Origin: Timema cristinae
Lineage: Eukaryota; Arthropoda; Insecta; Phasmatodea; Timematidae
NCBI GenBank assembly: GCA_039000515.1
Contig: JBCFYV010000012.1
Span: forward strand, 38,661,671 to 38,725,670
DNA: 64,000 nucleotides
Direction of reading: 5' to 3'
The notes under the pieces are model-generated. The model had not been told where the DNA came from, did not search any database, and was given only the letters and a program-made list of their open reading frames with translations. Of the stretch, positions 11,825 to 21,639 are shown piece after piece; the first letter of the stretch is position 1; each line of letters starts with the position of its first letter. The position numbers were made by a program, and so were the translations under genes.

Positions 11825-12528
11825 CTGTGGAGCAATTGGGTGAACAAATTTCAAGTAAAATTATTTAATAACATAAAACCGCAATTGACTTTTAATCAAA
11901 AATTGCATTCTAAAATATAATCAACAATGTTTTACAGAGAATCAAATCAATAGCTGATTATACATTTCCGAATACTTTTAAGAGTACACAAGACATTCAA
12001 AATAAATATCTTATTTTTCTTTCATCAACCTGTTTTCAAAAGAATTGATTGGTATATTACTTGATAAGTAGTTTTAAATTACAATGCATCAAATCTAACA
12101 AATATCTAATCTACATTAGCCATGCTACATTCTTGTGAAAATTTAACCCTTTTAGTGTCATGCCTATAGTGGATTTGTATGTGAAGAGTGCCTTAGTTAT
12201 TTCATCATTTTTCCAACACTGTACAAGAAAAACTCGCCAAACTATTATTTATAAAGTAATTTTTTTCTAGTATTTTTATCTGTGTATAATATTCTATAAT
12301 ATAGGGGAATGTTCTCATTCTAGTTAAATACTACAGTTTTGGCTTATTTATCAGGTAATGCCAAAACTAGCGCAAATCTAGAAAGCCGACCAAGTCAGTG
12401 CGTGTCACTTTTAAAGGTAAAAGGCAGATCCAATCAGAGCAATTGTTGGCAATAAAGGGGTTAAATAGCCACACTTACTTATTTTGCCAGATAGCAGGTA
12501 CAAATAATTTACTTCCTTGTAAACTCAC
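11825..12528. other. intron, no feature
   Basis: Intron between two FN3 exons (minus-strand gene). AT-rich, no repeat or exon identified. Confidence 0.5.
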
Positions 12529-12831
12529 CGACAACGCCTGTGTGCACATTAAGATACGTTTCAGGAGGGAGTTGGTCTGCATCTCCTAAGGCTGTCAATA
12601 CTACAGTGAACTGCGTGCAAGCCTCGAGCTCTGTCAGGTGGTACTCAGATGTATCTGCAGGTAGAGGTACTTTCTTATAGTTGCACACAGAGGGTCTAGT
12701 GTTGGTCCAGTTACACCACTCTAAGATGTAGCTTTTCACACATGACTCATCCTCACTGGGAAGGTCCCAGCTGAGCGAGAGAGCGTGAGGAGTCTTCACA
12801 GTAACTTGAAACCCACTCACTTCATCTGGAG
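12529..12831 (-). CDS. FN3-domain exon
   Basis: 303-nt exon encoding one FN3 domain. Acceptor TTATTGCAG|CTCCAG (exon starts 12831) and donor GTCG|GTGAGT (exon ends 12529) give phase 1 on both sides. Translation: PDEVSGFQVTVKTPHALSLS, WDLPSEDESCVKSYILEWC, CNYKKVPLPADTSEYHL, TELEACTQFTVVLTALGD and LPPETYLNVHTGVV. It has the FN3 Trp after strand B, the paired cysteines (SCVKSY..WC) and the EACTQF equivalent of PCTxY. Intact open frame, so likely functional; neighbouring exon 13704 is not intact. Confidence 0.85.
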
Positions 12832-13114
12832 CTGCAATAAGTTGAAAATCCGGGTATCAGATAGCCATTGATGGCTTTATAAACCCAAATATGTTTAACA
12901 ATTCATTATTTTTAACTCCAACTTTGTTTATTGTCATTTTCTACCTAACAGTAATAGTATAGTATCAATCAATGCCTTCATCACGTTGAATATTTACTAA
13001 ATTTTAAATAATGACCATGTATGTGATTTTATATTGTTTTGTTTTTTCAAGATAAATATTTTCTCTTATATGCTTATGTTTTTTATATATATAGATGTAC
13101 GAATGTACATCATA

Positions 13115-13170
13115 TAAACCCTTCGAAGTTTGTTTGGCTCTTCATCAGCTCCACCGTCCGCTGTAAAGCC
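13115..13170 (-). other. Penelope-tail-like stem-loop remnant
   Basis: On the minus strand GAGCTGATGAAGAGCC then ACTTCGAAGGG resembles the 'CTGATGAAG-stem-CGAAA' tail common at ends of Penelope-like elements. The stem is imperfect. It lies in the intron between FN3 exons 13704 and 12529. Weak. Confidence 0.25.
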
Positions 13171-13703
13171 AAGTTAGCATTATGAGGTGTTCTAGAGAAG
13201 TGAGGAGTGAGGTATTTTCCCGTTGCTTTCCTCACTGGACCAGAAAGTCAGTCTGACTGGCCTACCGAAATACATACACCAACTGACCCTATAAGGGACA
13301 TCTTCACTACATTCATCACAGAGACTGACTGTATATTGAGTGTTATTACTAGTATCGTTCTTACCTCTGCTACTTTCATATTGGTCGGAGTCATAAGCGA
13401 GACCGAGACAGATCAATAAAATTAACAACTTGCTCTAGAGTAAAGCATACCAGAATATATAATACATTCTAAACAAAATCTTTGACCAAAGATGGGTCTG
13501 GGATTAATTTATGTATGTAAGGCAATCAAATTAAATAACATAAGTGTATTGTTTTTCGAGCAATGAAGTTATACAATTTATTGAAAGACTAGATGTCTTA
13601 AGATACATTAGTATATAATGTGTAAATGGACATTAATGCTAAGGACAAATTTTAACGGCACCTTTCTCTAGTGATTTAAATAGTTCATTGCTACACTGTG
13701 TAC

Positions 13704-13983
13704 CTGTTTGCATAGTGATAGAGGAGCCATGTGATATCTTGTTATTCAGGTCCACAGGGACACAGTCACGGAATACTCAGTGCACGGTGTCAGGACACTG
13801 GGGCTGAACCAGACAAGAAATCAGCTTTGTGAAATACACAAGTCTCGATGGCACTTCCATCCGTTGGTACATAACACACCTGGTAGGTGGAGACACAATT
13901 ATCCCCAGTCTCTGGTGGGTTCCAGTGTACAATGAAGTCAAACGTCGCAAAACTTCCTCGCAGATTCGTCACTGGACCCTCAA
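13704..13983 (-). CDS. FN3-domain exon with two frame breaks
   Basis: Acceptor AACTGTTTCAG|TTGAGG (exon starts 13983) and donor CAAACAG|GTACAC (exon ends 13704) fit the phase-1 pattern of the other exons, but the length is 280 nt, not a multiple of three. The first frame reads EGPVTNLRGSFATFDFIVHW, NPPETGDNCVSTYQVCYVP and TCVFHKADFL to a TGA near 13790. The expected motif LTPCTEYSVTVSLW continues in a second frame, and LNNKISHGSSITMQTG in a third. So two small indels (about 13800 and 13755) break an otherwise well-conserved FN3 domain. Either the gene or this exon has decayed, or the assembly has errors in this stretch. Splice sites are intact and the two neighbouring exons are open, which makes sequencing error a real option. 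Confidence 0.6.
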
Positions 13984-14310
13984 CTGAAACAGTTACAATG
14001 CAAAACTATCGAAAATAAGACTCGACAAAGAAAAATTTAGCATGACTCTGAAGAATTAATGTCTATCAACATACAGGTTAAAAATCATAGCAATTACGGC
14101 GCTGTCCGTGTGGAGGAGGCCACTGTTGAAGATAAAGTACGATTCCCTCACTGCATGACTGAACTGGTTTCCATAGTTTGTTATGTAGCTAGTTCCTTGG
14201 AAGCATCTCTACATTGCATCTTCGTCCAAGCTGCTCCGAGAGCAGTGTGGAAACAGACATACCACTGAGCAAGCGGGTTTTATTAGAGCTATATTTAGTT
14301 TTGTCATAAT

Positions 14311-14592
14311 AATTATTATTATTAATAGCACCGCGTCTTACTACCCGTTCGGGTTATACGCACTTACGCTAATGTGTAATGGTAGGGTGATTGTGAGATG
14401 AAATGGAGGACCTACAGTTTAACTTGGAATCCGAACCACGGTGGAGGCCTGGCATTCCCCACACTCACAAGATGTCTTGTCAGAGGTGAGGGAAGGGTTT
14501 GGTAATCAGATAAATCTGTGCCGGGACCGAGGATTGAACCCCGGACACCAGTACATAGGTCCGACACCTTACCCCTAGACCGCCAGGTCACC
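14311..14592 (-). mobile_element. SINE family A, full length, minus orientation
   Basis: Complete copy with tail GCGTCTTACTACCCGTTCGG on +, the body GTCAGAGGTGAGGGAAGGGT and B box region GGATTGAACCCC. Target-site duplication TTTTGTCATAAT / TTTTGTCACAAT at 14299-14310 and 14593-14604. Confidence 0.9.
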
Positions 14593-14639
14593 TTTTGTCA
14601 CAATTGCTTGCCCTTCTCAAATAGACTTTACCTTCTAGG

Positions 14640-14980
14640 TAGCGTGTTCAAATACGTGTGAGAGAGATGATCAGGTCATGCAACACTGGGGTTCCGGGGG
14701 CATATCATGGGTTCGACTCCAGCCTATGTGAGTGCATGGGAAGGGTTGCCTAGCTAGATCTCCATCGATTAATTGTAATTTCAAAGGGATATGTAGTGGG
14801 GTCTGGCTCACCAATCTTTACAGGACGTCTCCTGTGGTCTCAGGATCGATCCTTTCAAGGCTAGTATACATCCGCCACGCCAATCAACATCATTCACTTC
14901 GGGGGCTGGGCAATGGCTTGGACATACAGCTGGGCTGTAGCCCCCCTGCAGCGTCAGGTATTGACGAATGCCATTAGTTA
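14640..14980 (+). mobile_element. possible tRNA-headed SINE, unclassified
   Basis: A stretch of less AT-rich sequence with a B-box-like GGGTTCGACTCC near 14710 preceded by a loosely tRNA-like segment, and a GC-rich body to about 14965. No second copy in the window and no target-site duplication found, so this is tentative. Confidence 0.3.
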
Positions 14981-14984
14981 ATAC

Positions 14985-15894
14985 AATTCATACTATGTAA
15001 TGATATTGATTTAGATCACTCTAAAATATGTAAAAAGTCATGGATGAAGGTAACGTTTCTTTAAAGTAACATATGTAGAGTATCCTTTTATGATTCATTC
15101 ATGAAGAAACACGCGCTTTCCAGAAATAATGTGAAAAGGATTACACCATTAAAATCTATTTTTTATACCATTTTTCCTGTTAAAGGAACAACTCCGCAGT
15201 ATTTGGCAAAAGACGCCAATTCCCTATACTAATAATAAGCTAGCCTTCACAACACCTGTCGCCAGGACTCTTTCTATTAGTTAGTTTTTACACGGTTCAC
15301 GAAGGGAGCAAGAGGCAAGGGGTATGTCATATATAAGCCATTTGTGCGTATGATTAAGGGCAGCCACACACACAAGTCACTTTAATAAGCATCCGCACAC
15401 CCGCGCTCACACAAGCAACCCAGTTAGGGACTCACAAATGCACTAGCACTGGCACTCGCAGTCACAGTCTAACACAGAATACAATAATTTACATTAATAT
15501 CACAAGTGCGCATTGATATAAAGCATTTAATTGGAGTATGTATAAGTAATTAACAAATGTTATTTGAATAAACCATGTGGAAATCAAAAGCCATCAATAG
15601 TTCTCTTTCTTTCATTTATTAAATATACCGATTTAATTAGTGCTCGACCACGTAGCTATTAACAGCTAGTTAAACGGTATCTATTCCGTACAGTGATGAT
15701 AGGCGCTCGACCACGGAGCTATAGACAACCTAAATATCATCACAGCAATATTATATCAGGGAATTAATCCGTAGTGTTATAACTATTGAAAACAAGAGGA
15801 GGATTTTATCTAACTGAAGGCAAAATATTTCGAATGAACACATAGTGTAATGAAATATATTGGATCATATATTAATACAACAGTAAAATTACAT
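14985..15894. other. non-coding stretch, nothing recognised
   Basis: AT-rich DNA between the unclassified repeat and the foldback. A CA-rich patch at about 15365-15475 holds many CACAC and CACTC strings. No gene supported. Confidence 0.4.
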
Positions 15895-16319
15895 AATACT
15901 TACTTTACAATAAAGGAAATTGATAAACTTAAAGAAAAAGGAAAAATAAACTACTAAAAGTAAATTTGATGAAGAAAGCCCACCTAGGGAAAGAGGAAAA
16001 ATGTGAAAAGAATCCAACGCAAAAAGATGACATCTTCTTCCTTTCTTCTGTCTTCTATAGTAGAAGTAGTCACACACACATTTTAACACAAATAAAATAA
16101 TATTTCGGCATTGTTGCCTTTATCGAACAGAAAGAAGATAGTACAAATAACACAAACACTGGATTACTACATTTTGAATTTAAAGAAAAACTGCTAGAAA
16201 CACATTGTGCCAACTGTTTTTAGGAGCAAAGATAAATTATTTGGTTATGGTTAGTATTTATAGAGACCTATTAAAAATTAATAATATAGGTAATAATAAC
16301 AATAAAAATGATTTTAATA

Positions 16320-16359
<40 letters not shown>

Positions 16360-16722
16360 TTGAAAAATGATAATCTTATAGAAAGAAATAAACTATCTTC
16401 TGTTGAGGCCTGTTGGTAATCTTGATTTGGTAATCCATTGGTGGGCTAGTTCTCACTGTCTAAGTTGAGAACTGTTGCACTGTTTGGGAAATGCTCTTAA
16501 TATTTTTTTGATGACACAAAACACAAAGATCCGGACAAGTCTGTGCCCATTCGTACCCACAACCAGGACTTTCAAACCTGCTACACCACCAAAATATTAA
16601 GGCATTTCCCAAACAGTTCTCAACTTAGATAGTGGGAACTGGCCGACCAATGGATTACCAAATCAAGATTACCATCAGGCTTCAACAGAAGATAGTTTCT
16701 TTCTTTCTATAAGATTATCATT

Positions 16723-16861
16723 ATGTGTGGAATGCCAGGTCGCCACCGTGGTTCGGATTCCACGTTAAACTGAAGGTCCTTCATTTCATCTCACAATCAC
16801 CCTACCATTTCACATTAGCGTAAGTGCGTATAACCCGGACGGGTAGTAAGACGCGGTGCTA

Positions 16862-16909
<48 letters not shown>
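16723..16909 (+). mobile_element. SINE family A, 5'-truncated, nested in foldback
   Basis: 3' half of the SINE (from GTGTGGAATGCCAGG to a long (AAT)n tail of about 15 units). The target-site duplication AAGATTATCATT is perfect at 16711-16722 and 16910-16921. It postdates the foldback because it splits one arm. Confidence 0.9.
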
Positions 16910-16911
<2 letters not shown>

Positions 16912-17314
16912 GATTATCATTTTTCAAATTATTATTGTTATTTAAAAAATCCTTTTATTATTGTTACTTATATTATTAATTTTTAATAGGTCTCTATAAA
17001 TACTAACCATAACCAAATAATTTATCTTTGCTCCTAAAAACAGTTGGCACAATGTGTTTCTAGCAGTTTTTCTTTAAATTCAAAATGTAGTAATCCAGTG
17101 TTTGTGTTATTTGTACTATCTTCTTTCTATTTGATAAAGGCAACAATGCCGAAATATTATTATATTTGTGTTTAAAATATGTGTGTGTGACTACTTCTAC
17201 TATAGAAGACAGAAGAAAGGAAGAAGATGTAATCTTTGTGCGTTGGATTCTTTTCACATTTTTCCTCTTTCCCTAGGTGGGCTTTCTTCAACAAATTTAC
17301 TCTTAGTAGTTTAT

Positions 17315-17508
17315 TATCGTGAGTATACAGGACTTGCTTGCAGTGAAAGGCGACACTTGTTCAGACGTATACATTTATTTGGAGGAAATTATACAGTAAT
17401 TATAATCGGCGCAAATAACTAACAACAATGGTAGTATTCGGTGAGAGAAAAAACAATGGTTCAATGTTGCCACACTATACACACAACAATTAAATTGCAA
17501 CACTGACA
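17315..17508 (-). repeat. copia 3' LTR
   Basis: 194 bp, matching the other LTR with small indels (it lacks about 20 bp near its TGTCAG end and has single-base changes). Shared strings include ACAGGACTTGCTTGCAGTG and CTTGTTCAGACGTA. Confidence 0.9.
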
Positions 17509-17519
17509 CCCTCCCTCAA
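17509..17519 (-). promoter_or_regulatory. copia polypurine tract
   Basis: On the minus strand TTGAGGGAGGG directly abuts the 3' LTR. This is the expected plus-strand primer of reverse transcription. Confidence 0.75.
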
Positions 17520-17577
17520 TGTTAAAATTCTTACAAACAGAACAATACTACCAAAACAATACTACCCAAATATAAAC

Positions 17578-18755
17578 TTATGGCTTATACAATCCCAAAC
17601 TATGCTTAAAATTATCGAATTTAATTTTACCCAGTGGTTTTGTGAAAATATCCGCTACTCGTTCATTTGTACTAATGTACTCAACACTTACAACATAACT
17701 GTTTACTTTATCTCTTACAAAATTTACCTTTATATCAACATGTTTCAATTTATGATGAAATTGCGGATTTTTATAAAGCTTATCCTCAAACAACTTAACA
17801 CAAACACGTTTGCTTTAAAAGCTTTCAAAGAAATCCCTCGACCAACATGCTTCACTAACAGCTAAACTTAAAGCAACATTTATTCAGATTCAGTAGACGA
17901 TAAGGCAACTGTAGCCTGTTTGCGAGAAACCCATGACATGGTACAGCCATAAATTTGAAAAACATAACCTTCAGTCGACCTTCGATCATACTTATCGCTT
18001 GCCCAATCAGAATCAACAAAACCAACAATGTCTTTATTTTTATCTCTCTTAAAAACTAAACTTATATCTAGGCTACCTTTTACACAGCGTAATACTCTCT
18101 TGAGTGCTACCCATAAGTCATTTCTAGCGCAAGACTGGTATCTACTTAAAATGCTTATTGAAAGACATAGATCAGGTATCGAACACAACATTGCATACAT
18201 TAAAGAACCAATTACTTACTTGCATTAACTTTCTATTTCCCGGCTCTCATAATGATCTCTTTTTGACAAACTGTGATCAAAGTTTTCTTCCATGGGCGTT
18301 ACAACAGCTTTACAATCCAACATATTACAAGATATCAACAATTTTTCAAGGTAAGTACTCTGATGTATCACTATAGTTCCCTCCCTTAAACTTTGAGATT
18401 CATGCATTCCCAAATAATGTTTAATTTTACTCAAATCCTTCATCTTAAAGTGTTTATTTAACATTTTCTTTACATTATTTATCTCTTCAATTTCATTATA
18501 AGTTAACAATAAATTATCGATGTATAGGAGTAAGTATACTTTATACTCCCCTATAATTTTTATATAAATACAGTATTCATATTCACATCTCACAAAGCCT
18601 AACTTATATATTACATCATGAAACTTTTTATTCCAATTTTTAAGTGAATCTTTTAAACCATATAATTATTTTTGTAACTTGTACACATTATTACCATTAT
18701 CATTTTTATAACACCATTCTGGCAAAGTTACAAAGACATCAGACTTGTTTCTTAT
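17578..18755 (-). pseudogene. copia pol remnant: RT C-terminus and RNase H
   Basis: Reading down the minus strand: DVFVTLPEWCYKND then VYKLQ and LYGLKDSLKNWNKKFHD (RT fingers), YLLLYIDNLLLTYNEIEE (the YxDD-like active site, here YIDN, so one catalytic Asp is changed), FKMKDLSKIKHYLGM, then the conserved copia strings GFVDSDWASDKYDRRSTEGY and WVSRKQATVALSSTESE of RNase H, and finally NERVADIFTKPLGKIKF. Stops at several points (after VYKLQK, before MYAML, after SSTESE) and the YIDN change show it is dead. The upstream junction with gag is abrupt at about 18755, marking an internal deletion. Confidence 0.9.
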
Positions 18756-19178
18756 TTATTCTAATTTTGACAGGAAGACTGACATGTAACTGTCCTTAAA
18801 TTGCAACATGAAGAATTTTTGCTGCAATAGGTGCACGCTGGCCACCGATTCTTTGTCATAGACCAACTTTAGTTTACTCCACATATTCTTAGCAGTGCTA
18901 CAAGATAATAAGTGTGTCAGCGGCCCTGGTTCCACCATCATCACAATAATCTCCTGAGCCCTTGCATCGTTGCTTATCCATTCTGGTTGGTTTTTCACAT
19001 CTTCTGGCTTGACTTTCTCTCCTACAACAATGTCATATAATCCCTTGCCTCGAAGAATGACTTCCGTTTGGAAGCGCCAAACTGCCCAATTTTCACCACC
19101 GTTTAATCTCAAGCTGTGATGTAAGTTTTGGCCGTCCATCTTCAACAAAATTGCTTTCTCTTTATATTTATTCACCAA
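18756..19178 (-). pseudogene. copia gag fragment
   Basis: 140 residues similar to the N-terminal part of copia Gag: LRLNGGENWAVWRFQTEVIL, GLYDIVVGEKVKPED, WISNDARAQEIIVMMVEPG, AKNMWSKLKLVYDKESVASV and LLQQKFFMLQFKDSYMSVFL. The zinc knuckle that should follow is missing because the frame runs straight into RT sequence after FLSKLE. In an intact element Gag forms the cytoplasmic virus-like particle. Confidence 0.85.
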
Positions 19179-19304
19179 TAAAAACTCTCAATACTCAAAA
19201 TAACACAGTCTAACCGTTTCTGAGATTCCTTTTTATTAACCTCAAAAAAATCTTCTCCATGCCACGTGCTAGGAAAACAGTGTCTAGTGTTCTCCAGTGT
19301 TCTT

Positions 19305-19317
19305 GGGCCCATAGCCC
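19305..19317 (-). promoter_or_regulatory. copia primer-binding site, half-tRNA type
   Basis: Directly inside the 5' LTR the minus strand reads GGGCTATGGGCCCA. This matches, with one difference, the complement of the anticodon-arm region of arthropod initiator tRNA-Met that primes copia (GGGTTATGGGCCCA). Confidence 0.75.
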
Positions 19318-19533
19318 TATCTTGAGTAGACAGGACTTGCTTGCAGTGTAAGGCGACACTTGTTCAGACGTACATTTATTTGGAGGAAATTATACAGCAA
19401 TTATTATAATCAGCGCAAATAACTAACAACAATGGTAGTGTTCGGTGAGAGAAGAAACAATGGTTTAATTTTGTCACACTATACACACAACAATTACATA
19501 AAAAAAACAATATTTAACATTGCAACACTGACA
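19318..19533 (-). repeat. copia 5' LTR
   Basis: 216 bp, ends TATCTTGAGTAG on + at its internal side and CTGACA at its outer side. Its divergence from the partner LTR (several substitutions and an indel) indicates an old insertion. Confidence 0.9.
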
Positions 19534-19628
19534 TTTATTTTTTCTTATTCTTTAAGTTTATCACTTTTCTTTATTATAAAATTATTTAGCCATTGGGCCA
19601 CCTCATTTTTAAACAGAATACTTACTTT

Positions 19629-20447
19629 TAATGCAGATGTGCGGAGAGCAAAGTGACAGAATTCTTCTCAGACATCAGGGACAGACAGTCAAGACAACTA
19701 ACTTCAAAATTATATTTTTAAAAGAGGAAAAAAAAAAGAACTTTGGAAACCAATCTTTCACATCACCCTCCTAATCGAACTATGATCCAACAAAACAAGT
19801 ATGGGTGGTCACGTAGAACACAGGAAATAAACAGAAGTTGTTTACAACATTTTTTTTTAAGTGGTTCAAAGGAACTCGCTATTCGAGGAAATCTTAGGTC
19901 AAAGTCGGTCTAAGGTTACAATGATTATAAGTATTTTTTATCCACATTATTTCAAAAAACAAAATAACATGGAACATTAAATGGAACGCAATTGAAAAAC
20001 GCGTCTGCGACTCACCACCCCACGTTTGCGGGCGCAGACGCGAGACGTGAAAAGCAATTCACGCCGAGGGAATTCTACCTAATGAAGTTTACTCATGCTG
20101 CTGCCATCTAGTGCCGACAGATATTATTAAGAATGTTTTAACCAAATATTTTTGGTCTCAGTACACTTTGTACAATGATCCGTTGCTATATAGTCTGTGG
20201 AATATGCCAATGATGTCATTTTGCATTAAACAAATAATAACTTTTTTTAATCAATTGCAATATATTATAATATCAAATATATTAAACAAAATCAACAACC
20301 ACAAATCAATTAATTTAAACTAGTTGAAAATAACACCTGGACACGGGAAACAAAATTAATTGAATTGTAGTTTCCTCCATATGGACATTTCTGTAATTGC
20401 AATGATTGGCAACCTATGTGTTGCTATTTATTGAAATATCGCTTTAA
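19629..20447. other. non-coding stretch with one GC-rich hairpin
   Basis: AT-rich DNA without genes. The hairpin at 20000-20042 is the only structured item. Confidence 0.45.
20000..20042. repeat. GC-rich inverted repeat
   Basis: Perfect 10-bp arms CGCGTCTGCG (20000-20009) and CGCAGACGCG (20033-20042) separated by 23 bases, in an otherwise AT-rich region. Confidence 0.7.
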
Positions 20448-20825
20448 TTGCAAGCTTGTATTGTATATTTGGCAGCATTACATCCCTCCAAGTCGCAGAT
20501 GGCTGTGGTATCTGATAGCTCACAATACGTTCGTTTATGTGTGGCTGACGATTTTCACTCGTCCATCACAGACTCAGCTTTAAACTATAATATAAGAATG
20601 ACCTTGAGTACGGGACAAATCCTGGATTGCTCAGTGGTAGAGCTAGGTCAAAGGTCGAGGGCTCAATTCCTGTGTCCAACTCAGATGGAAAGATGTATAT
20701 GCTCATTAACATTAAAAGAGGATGAGAAAACTACAGTGAAAATCACACGTGGAAAAACAATCACATTATATCTGGGAAGAATTTTAACCTTGGGCCCTCA
20801 GGGCGATGACAACAAAGATAATTAA
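20448..20825 (+). CDS. unrecognised 125-codon open frame
   Basis: I do not recognise this protein. The frame is the longest non-TE open frame in the first half of the window. It starts near MQACIVYLAALHPSKSQMAV, contains SSQYVRLCVADDFHSSITDS and ends in GPQGDDNKDN. It has no signal peptide, membrane segment or clear domain. Bases 20628-20685 inside it look tRNA-like (GCTCAGTGGTAGAGC, then GGGCTCAATTCC), so at least part may be SINE-derived and the frame may be accidental. No splice sites or promoter could be tied to it. Confidence 0.2.
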   Translation: MQACIVYLAALHPSKSQMAVVSDSSQYVRLCVADDFHSSITDSALNYNIRMTLSTGQILDCSVVELGQRSRAQFLCPTQMERCICSLTLKEDEKTTVKITRGKTITLYLGRILTLGPQGDDNKDN

Positions 20826-20829
20826 TAAT

Positions 20830-21327
20830 TTAATATCATAATTATTTTACATGCCTTTAGCATTATTAGCTTTATTGATCCTTAACTTGTAATACCTGGT
20901 GATGACACGATGACTTATGACAGATAGTAGCTGACAGAAACTTCAAGGAAATAGTACAAAAACATAAAATGAAAAATTTGTTATAAGCATGTATAATATC
21001 TTGAAAGAGGGGAAGTAACTCAAAACACGATCCTTAACCAATTCAATATACCAACGCTCTACAAACCCAACGAACGCCCTTTGGTTATGCACACACAGAA
21101 ATATTTAGTTGCATTATGCTTTTTCCTACGAAGATAGAGAATTTTCCAAAATGGAAAATTTACCGTCCAACATCTCTAGTTGTATTCTCAAGGAGTAGCC
21201 ACATAAACAAAAATAAAAGGCAATTTAGCCTTGTAATTCCTAATCTCTGATACCCTACATTAGTGGTGCACAACCCTGCGGTTGCAACTCTGTTTAGGAT
21301 TCCAAAGTGTTTTTTTTAAATATATTT
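20830..21327. other. non-coding stretch, nothing recognised
   Basis: AT-rich DNA. A small local hairpin ATTTTCC/GGAAAAT at about 21145-21165 is all that stands out. Confidence 0.4.
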
Positions 21328-21510
21328 TAGCACCACGTCTTACTACCGGTTCAAGTACTAATTGCGCTAATGAGCTATGAATAAGAAAAGTTAAATTTAG
21401 AGGAAGTGTATACAAATTTGTGTGGAAGGAGAGGGAAAACATTGAGTGAAAACCACACTTGGTAAACCCTAATGAGATTCGAACCCCAATCTCCCTGTCA
21501 ACTACTAAAT
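21328..21510 (-). mobile_element. SINE family B, truncated, minus orientation
   Basis: Shared tail AGCACCACGTCTTACTACCG, body GTGTGGAAGGAGAGGGAAAAC and B-box complement GATTCGAACCCC, then it breaks off before the tRNA A-box half. Confidence 0.7.
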
Positions 21511-21639
21511 ATAATATTTGCCTGTTGTCAGAACATTGTTCAACCAAGAGGTGATTAATGTTTACTAATAGTTATAAAGTTTTGATTAAGTGTGATTTTA
21601 TTAATATTAGGTGTTCTCTCTCACGACAGGTCCATTCCT

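Larger units (their letters stand above)
17315..19533 (-). mobile_element. Ty1/copia retrotransposon, internally deleted
   Basis: Two LTRs (17315-17508, 194 bp; 19318-19533, 216 bp) enclose only about 1.8 kb. The duplication TTTAT is perfect at 17310-17314 and 19534-19538. In its own (minus) orientation the LTR starts TGTCAGTGTTGC and ends GATA. The primer-binding and polypurine sites are present. Gag lies next to the 5' LTR and the C-terminal RT and RNase H next to the 3' LTR; protease, integrase and the RT N-terminus are missing. It inserted into the right arm of the foldback element. Confidence 0.9.
15907..19616. mobile_element. foldback element (family FB1) with nested insertions
   Basis: A long inverted repeat. 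The left arm (15907 to about 16500) and the right arm (about 16590-17310 continuing at 19534-19616) are complementary: AAAGGAAATTGATAAAC / TTTATCACTTTTCTTT, CCCACCTAGGG / CCCTAGGTGGG, TTCGGCATTGTTGCC / GGCAACAATGCCGAA, and TTGGTAATCCATTGG / CCAATGGATTACC. A perfect 12-bp duplication AATACTTACTTT flanks it at 15895-15906 and 19617-19628. The right arm is interrupted by a family A SINE (16723-16909) and a copia element (17315-19533). No transposase is encoded. Related copies lie at 45617, 52025 and 58519. Duplication length and arm content suggest retroposition rather than cut-and-paste (inference). Confidence 0.85.

Noticed and set aside
13192..13428. Signal-peptide-like frame MLILLICLGLAY on the minus strand
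   Set aside because: It lies between two FN3 exons of the same gene, has no splice partner or similarity, and the rest of the frame has no domain.
15889..16089. Frame MLKCVCDYFYYRRQKKGRR, also at 17168 and 58917
   Set aside because: The repetition is due to the arms of the FB1 foldback; the frame is not kept across copies (stops and length differ), so I do not regard it as a gene.
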